The notes under the pieces were generated by a model, which had not been told where the DNA came from, did no database searches, and saw nothing but the letters and a program-made list of their open reading frames with translations. A DNA stretch of 64,000 bases from a virus: IMG/VR virus record IMGVR_UViG_3300023210_000021, positions 19,833 to 83,832 of that record; one strand, 5' to 3'. Within the stretch, counting starts at the first letter, position 1; each line of letters begins with the position of its first letter. Of this stretch, positions 59,998 to 64,000 are shown one piece after another. The position numbers and the translations under genes are program-made.

Positions 59998-62859
59998 TTA
60001 AATATTATCAAAATTAGCCCCTGTGTTGGTTATATTAAACTCTACACAGATAAATTCTAACGTTCTTGTTGGTTTAATAAAGATTCTACCACACAACTCA
60101 TTTCTGTCAATCTGTTCTGGATCGTTATCTAATTGAACTCTAAAGTCAGTTAAACCTCTTTCTTTTCTAATGTTATCCAATATAGGGTTAACAAGTGATA
60201 AGAATTGATTTCTAACTACATCATCGTTTTGCTCAAATAATAATCTGATTGAAACTGCGGATATAAGTTTTCTAGCTTGTAACAACAATCTTCTAACGTT
60301 GATTCTGTTAAGGGCTGTCTCTTTTGATTGAAGTGTCTTATTACCCCATATAACCACACCTACATCTGAGAATGTTGCCATTGGGTTAATTCTACCTTCA
60401 TAAAGAGTGTCTCTTTGATCTAACGTCAGTTTCTTTCTTGCTTTCACTGCTGTTGTTGTACCTCTGTTTAAACCAGCTGCTGCAAACCAAGGGAAGGCAA
60501 CATTATCGGTAAGTGCAATGTTCTTAACTACCTCTCCCGTTGGTGGTAACCATAGGTATTGATTGTTTTCCGTATCTTGCATTTGTAACCAAGGCCAATA
60601 TGTGGCTGAATAATTTGAGTCAACCGAAGAATCTTCAATAATATCAACCGCTTCATCTTCTGTTAATACCGTTCCACCACTATCTAAATCTGGTGTTGTA
60701 ATGATATATAATGAATCAGCTCTATCTTCTTCAACCATATCAATAGCTTCACCTACTAGACCGATGTTATCTCTTAAATCGATACCTGGTGTTGCAAATA
60801 AGTTAATGTTAACTGCTTCTGGGTTAGAGAAAGTTCTTAAACCCTCAAAGTATGCGTAATAATCAGAATCAATTGCTGTTTCCTCAGTAGTTGTTACATA
60901 ACTATCGAATATGTTTGTTCCATTAGGTCCACCTGCAACTCCTCTTGTTCCACTAACTTTATACCTATCATCATTTGTTCTCTCAGTACGATAAATATCC
61001 CATCCATCCCATCCACCATAAGGTGCAAATGTGAATTTTCTAGAGTTTATTTTTTCATAGTCAGTTCCTTCTAAACTAGCTTCATTTCTAAACTCAGCGT
61101 TACCTACTTGAAAGTTAAATATTGGTGTGAAAATTGAACCATCACCTAACGTAATTGTTACCCCCTCAATAGAAGTTGAAGTTGTTCCTGAATCTAAATG
61201 GTAACCATCAGTTCTTCCAGTCCAAACAGCAATATCACTATCATCATTTACACCTTTATAATTGAAGAAATCTTGATCAACACCGATAACACTATTTAAA
61301 CCTAAGTAAACTTTTCTTTTCTTATCGGTTCCTGAATAGGCTGTTTTATATTCTAATGTTGGTTGTGCTGCCGTTCCATTACCACCGATGTAATCTCTAA
61401 CTGGTACTCCTTCGAATCCAGCAGGTACACCATTGGTTGGCCAATTCTCAGCCATCTCTACCATCATAGATTTACTTCTTAATGGATATTCACCATCAGT
61501 TGTTCCAATCTTTCTACCAATAAATCCATTTTCTGCTGGGTTTAAAGATAATTGAGAGTATTTCTCAATAATGGTAGGTCTTGCATCGTCATCAGCAAAT
61601 TTTCTAACAACCAAATCAAATGTTTTATCATCTGGTCTAATGTTAATGATTGAAAATTTAATATCCTCATTTGCTGCATTACCATCAGATATTGTAACTA
61701 ACCTAAATAACCTATAAAGTTTGTTACCCCTTAATTCTGATAATACATATGGAGATGCTGCTGATTTGTAAGCTTCATTATAGTCATTTAAGTTTGTATC
61801 AACAGTATCCTTATCAATCTGTATGATTGTTGAGTTTATACCCCTAACTTTACCATCTGAATTTAAATCATCCAATGTATTTGAATAGAATTCCTCTACC
61901 CATAATTCAGCGTCTTTATCTTGTGCTCCCCTTCCTAATACAGAAGTGATGTAATTTGTGTTTGTTTTATCGAAAGATACATTGTAATTAAATGTTTCCA
62001 TATCTTTATTTGTACCAGTAATTGATAGACTCGATAATGGATCTTTAATGTATCCAGTGGGTGTCGTTCCGATTTCTACTGATGTTGTAGCTGATACATT
62101 ATAAACCATTACCTCTGATGCATTAACTGCACCTCTTGATCTTAATGTCGCTACCACCACATCCTCAACAGATGAGTATGAAGTTCCTGCATATTCAGTT
62201 ACCGTACCTGACGTAGTTCCCGTTGTTTGTGTACCAGATAACCCACTTGATGTTACTTCCATACTGAAAGACGCACCTGAGAAACTAGTTCCTGTTTTAA
62301 CGTATTTTGCGGTTGATTGAGCAATTATATCACCCACCGATTTACTACCGATAGTTGTAAATAATGAAGAAATTTCCCCATCATTGTAAAGTGCCTCTAA
62401 GTTTGAGTTACCCCAAACCAATGAAGTTGGTGTTCCTGCTGTAGTGGCACTATAAGTTAAAAGAACCCCGTAAGTTGTTGCTGACACTGTTTCCGTTACT
62501 GTGTCTGGATCCAACGCTGCGTCTAATGTTAGTGACCACGCACTACCTGCTTTATATCCTGATAAGCCTAATACCCTACTAACATATAGTTGGTTAGTTT
62601 GAGAAAGATATGACTTTGAAATGTAATTTAATTCATATTTGTGGTAACCACTTCCTTTGAATTTTTCACTATTTAACCCACCGAAGTATTTTTGAAATTC
62701 ATCGTAGTCTGAAATGAAAACTGGTTCAAACGCTGGTCCTTTTGGTGTTTCCCCCACTAATCCTAGCGTAGTAACCCCAACTTGTCTTGTGACAAATGTT
62801 AAGTCCTTTTCCGATGTAAAAACACCGGGACTTACAAATATTTTATCTGTTGATGCCAT
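59998..62859 (-). CDS. Tail sheath protein, T4 gp18-like
   Basis: The 953-residue sheath starts with FVSPGVFTSEKDLTFVTRQV and TLGLVGETPKGPAFEPVFIS, the usual myophage sheath opening. It contains a variable beta-rich insertion, and ends with the conserved assembly domain: VVIWGNKTLQSKETALNRIN, RRLLLQARKLISAVSIRLLF, FLSLVNPILDNIRKERGLTD and an RTLEFICVEFNITNTG end. It forms the contractile sheath around the gp19-like tube. It is longer than T4 gp18 (659), owing to surface insertions. It is the first structural gene of the leftward run. Confidence 0.94.
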   Translation of the reverse strand: MASTDKIFVSPGVFTSEKDLTFVTRQVGVTTLGLVGETPKGPAFEPVFISDYDEFQKYFGGLNSEKFKGSGYHKYELNYISKSYLSQTNQLYVSRVLGLSGYKAGSAWSLTLDAALDPDTVTETVSATTYGVLLTYSATTAGTPTSLVWGNSNLEALYNDGEISSLFTTIGSKSVGDIIAQSTAKYVKTGTSFSGASFSMEVTSSGLSGTQTTGTTSGTVTEYAGTSYSSVEDVVVATLRSRGAVNASEVMVYNVSATTSVEIGTTPTGYIKDPLSSLSITGTNKDMETFNYNVSFDKTNTNYITSVLGRGAQDKDAELWVEEFYSNTLDDLNSDGKVRGINSTIIQIDKDTVDTNLNDYNEAYKSAASPYVLSELRGNKLYRLFRLVTISDGNAANEDIKFSIINIRPDDKTFDLVVRKFADDDARPTIIEKYSQLSLNPAENGFIGRKIGTTDGEYPLRSKSMMVEMAENWPTNGVPAGFEGVPVRDYIGGNGTAAQPTLEYKTAYSGTDKKRKVYLGLNSVIGVDQDFFNYKGVNDDSDIAVWTGRTDGYHLDSGTTSTSIEGVTITLGDGSIFTPIFNFQVGNAEFRNEASLEGTDYEKINSRKFTFAPYGGWDGWDIYRTERTNDDRYKVSGTRGVAGGPNGTNIFDSYVTTTEETAIDSDYYAYFEGLRTFSNPEAVNINLFATPGIDLRDNIGLVGEAIDMVEEDRADSLYIITTPDLDSGGTVLTEDEAVDIIEDSSVDSNYSATYWPWLQMQDTENNQYLWLPPTGEVVKNIALTDNVAFPWFAAAGLNRGTTTAVKARKKLTLDQRDTLYEGRINPMATFSDVGVVIWGNKTLQSKETALNRINVRRLLLQARKLISAVSIRLLFEQNDDVVRNQFLSLVNPILDNIRKERGLTDFRVQLDNDPEQIDRNELCGRIFIKPTRTLEFICVEFNITNTGANFDNI

Positions 62860-62904
62860 TTAATTTTCGTTTTTGTTTTTATTTATTATTTTATCCTTTA
62901 CAAT

Positions 62905-62912
62905 ATAAATAC
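62905..62912 (-). promoter_or_regulatory. Near match to the late-promoter motif before the sheath gene
   Basis: The coding strand reads GTATTTATATTG (first base of the motif differs) 46 bases before the sheath start. Confidence 0.3.
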
Positions 62913-62939
62913 ATCAGAAAATTCAAAAGTTTTTCTTAT

Positions 62940-62980
62940 GGGTATGTAATACCCAAAATTAGTATGAATTTTATCATACT
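62940..62980. promoter_or_regulatory. Operator-like inverted repeats in a divergent promoter region
   Basis: Two inverted repeats lie between the divergent sheath gene and the small plus-strand gene: GGGTAT-GTA-ATACCC (62940-62954) and AGTATGA with TCATACT six bases apart (62961-62980). A further TATCATA half-site lies at 62982-62989. They share TATG/CATA half-sites, as expected for a dimeric or tetrameric ribbon-helix-helix repressor. Confidence 0.5.
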
Positions 62981-62994
62981 TTTATCATAGTTTT

Positions 62995-63002
62995 ATATTT
63001 AT
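62995..63002 (+). promoter_or_regulatory. ATATTTAT motif before the plus-strand gene
   Basis: On the plus strand TATATTTATAG lies 5 bases before the ATG at 63008. The motif keeps the same orientation relative to the gene as at minus-strand genes, which supports a strand-specific signal. Confidence 0.4.
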
Positions 63003-63007
63003 AGTAT

Positions 63008-63166
63008 ATGAAAAGGGACAAAAACTTAAAAATTACACCACAAACACATAAACTATTAAAAGAATATTGTGAAGAAAATGGATTAAAGATGTTCGCATAC
63101 GTAGAAAAACTAATCAGAGAAAAATGTGTCACTAAGAAAGATATCTATGGTGACGACATTAATTAA
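63008..63166 (+). CDS. Small ribbon-helix-helix-like DNA-binding protein, 52 aa
   Basis: The ORF starts at the ATG at 63008 and stops at 63166. The sequence KITPQTHKLLKEYCEENGLK and then MFAYVEKLIREKC fits the ribbon-helix-helix plan: one strand, a first helix after P-x-T-H, a turn with E-N-G, and a second helix. Proteins of this size and type (CopG, Arc) are repressors that bind short inverted repeats, and two such repeats lie just upstream. It is one of two plus-strand genes in the window. I infer autoregulation, perhaps with an effect on the divergent sheath promoter. Confidence 0.6.
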   Translation: MKRDKNLKITPQTHKLLKEYCEENGLKMFAYVEKLIREKCVTKKDIYGDDIN

Positions 63167-63288
63167 ACTACCTGTTGATGCCCCAATTAATAAATCGTAT
63201 TCTTTTTTTCATCGTCTATTAAATATTGTGCAACACCACCACCAAATACACCCTTGCTACCACCCCCAGAAATTACTAATGCTTTCAT
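63110..63288 (-). pseudogene. Patatin-like phospholipase, truncated and frameshifted N-terminal fragment
   Basis: From the ATG at 63288 the minus strand encodes KALVISGGGSKGVFGGGVAQ, the oxyanion-hole start of patatin-like phospholipases (G-G-G-x-K-G). The frame stops at 63187 after 33 residues. In the -1 frame the family's nucleophile elbow follows at once: EYDLLIGASTGSLIN, with G-x-S-x-G. The switch falls on the heptamer A-AAA-AAG, the slippery site used in dnaX. Homology ends near 63164, where the plus-strand gene ends, so 200 or more residues are missing. It is probably a decayed remnant; a base-calling error in the A run is possible. The ATG overlaps the upstream gene's TGA. Confidence 0.6.
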
Positions 63289-63488
63289 TTTTTCTTTTTC
63301 TTTTTTTCTTCGTATATTATTAAAATGGCTGTAATTGCACCATAGTGTTTATTACCACTTATTGAATATTTTATATCTGTAATTATTGGTGACTCCTCCA
63401 GTATCCAATCATTAACATCGTTATCTAATGTGGATTCAACTGACCCATCAAATATTGGTACGATACTATTAAAGGTTTTAATCTTCAT
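63285..63488 (-). CDS. Hypothetical protein, 67 aa
   Basis: The 67 residues (FDGSVESTLDNDVNDWILEE near the N-terminus, then KHYGAITAILIIYEE) suggest a small alpha/beta protein, ending in a run of Lys. I do not recognise it. The TGA overlaps the patatin ATG, and its start overlaps the end of the SET-domain remnant by 11 bases. The three form one leftward accessory unit. The poly-Lys end is encoded by an A-rich run and could be affected by sequence error. Confidence 0.45.
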   Translation of the reverse strand: MKIKTFNSIVPIFDGSVESTLDNDVNDWILEESPIITDIKYSISGNKHYGAITAILIIYEEKKKKKK

Positions 63489-63885
63489 CTTTATTTTTTA
63501 TAAACACTGGGTTCTTGTCATATTTTATAAATAATTCCTCACCCTTTTTTATTTTTTTAAATGAGATAAACTCAAACAACCCTAACTCAGTGTCGGTAAT
63601 GTAGTCAACATTTGGTTTTAAGGAGTGATTATATAATGAACCATAACCTAATACAACTACTTGGATTAATTTATCTATTTTTTTATTACTATCTTTAATT
63701 TACCCAAAAACTCTTGGGTATGGAAATGAATAATGTATTATAGTGTCACCTTCGTTATAAGTTTCTATTGGAACGTAAAGACATTCCTCGATTGTGTCAC
63801 CGATTTCAATATCTTCTAAAGCAAACACACCCCAACCATGTACGGGTGATTTTTTAATCCCTATTTTATTAGATTTAAATAAAAC
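63478..63885 (-). pseudogene. SET-domain lysine methyltransferase remnant with in-frame stop
   Basis: One minus-strand frame carries all the main SET signatures: SPVHGWGVFALEDIEIGD (opening strands), then GYGSLYNHSLKPNVDY (the N-H-S-x2-P-N site that binds the cofactor) and ISFKKIKKGEELFIKY (the G-E-E-L and Tyr site). A TAA at 63700-63702 lies in the same frame between the two halves, and the frame opens after a TGA at 63886-63888 with no start codon. The intact protein would be about 135 residues, like compact viral SET enzymes. It is either inactivated or affected by sequence error. Confidence 0.65.
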
Positions 63886-63941
63886 TCAATCCAAAATTCA
63901 AAATTTATATTAAGATAGTAAGTTTAAAGTGAAAATAAAGA

Positions 63942-64000
63942 CTAAATGTATTGTTCTATCTCTGGCCAGAAATATGGGTCAATAAGTGTATTTTGTAAAT
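63942..64000 (-). CDS. C-terminal end of a gene that starts outside the window
   Basis: The minus strand is open from the window edge to a TAG at 63942-63944 and encodes LQNTLIDPYFWPEIEQYI. I cannot assign this 18-residue end, but it fits the leftward gene direction. The 56 bases between it and the SET remnant hold no signal I recognise. Confidence 0.3.
   Translation of the reverse strand, partial: LQNTLIDPYFWPEIEQYI

Noticed and set aside
63126-63323. A 65-codon plus-strand frame overlapping the ribbon-helix-helix and patatin regions
   Set aside because: It is opposite the patatin signature and ends in a run of Phe from T-rich sequence; there is no sign of a gene.
63478-63885. Reassigned TAA codon as an explanation of the stop within the SET frame
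   Set aside because: TAA ends many clear genes in the window at the right place (for example the gp25-like, sheath and helicase genes), so the standard code applies.

Overview
The window is a 64 kb piece of a large, AT-rich genome of a contractile-tailed (T4-like, myovirus-type) phage. Almost every gene lies on the minus strand, so transcription runs from right to left. The evidence for a T4-like phage is a tail sheath (gp18-like), tail tube (gp19-like), gp6-, gp25-, gp53- and gp26-like baseplate proteins, a tape measure protein, and a replication set made of a DnaB/gp41-type helicase, primase, UvsX/RecA, a gp32-like single-strand binding protein, an RNase H/FEN exonuclease and both class I ribonucleotide reductase subunits. 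No terminase, portal, capsid, DNA polymerase, rRNA or tRNA gene is visible, so the genome extends beyond the window.

The host is probably a member of the Bacteroidota (Flavobacteriia-like). This is inferred from three things: promoter elements of the Bacteroidota sigma-A type (TTG, 17-23 nt, TANNTTTG) before the SSB gene and the cyclic-phosphate receiver gene; the absence of Shine-Dalgarno sequences, with A/T-rich stretches before most starts; and a tail-fibre protein carrying a beta-propeller of the kind common in secreted Bacteroidota surface proteins.

Layout from right to left, in transcription order. At 63.0-64.0 kb is a small accessory patch with a plus-strand ribbon-helix-helix-like gene and broken patatin and SET-domain genes. 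At 57.9-62.9 kb are sheath and tube, interleaved with proteins that carry a shared N-terminal presequence. At 49.7-57.9 kb are more presequence-bearing proteins, a gp26-like protein with an overlapping +1-frame extension, and the tape measure. At 40.9-49.5 kb are a baseplate protein with an OmpA-like domain, a gp53-like protein and a hub protein fused to a GH19-type lysozyme. At 37.3-40.8 kb are presequence and accessory proteins. At 28.6-37.1 kb is the replication, recombination and nucleotide block. At 2.6-28.3 kb are baseplate wedge genes and very large fibre/adhesin genes. At 0-2.6 kb are a RuvC-like resolvase, primase, a receiver-domain protein, direct repeats and the end of a plus-strand ParB-like gene.

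The most unusual feature is a set of at least eight otherwise unrelated proteins (37.3-39.6 kb and 51.8-59.9 kb) that begin with short amphipathic presequences ending in L/I-x-E or LNE. These resemble T4 capsid-targeting sequences cleaved by the prohead protease. The set includes a HAD phosphatase-like protein, a peptidoglycan-binding protein and a 680-residue protein with a polymorphic-toxin-like hydrophobic hairpin. I infer a packaged and injected protein cargo. A second theme is regulation: a candidate late-promoter motif (ATATTTAT on the coding strand) lies close before many structural genes, while host-type promoters precede some early-type genes.
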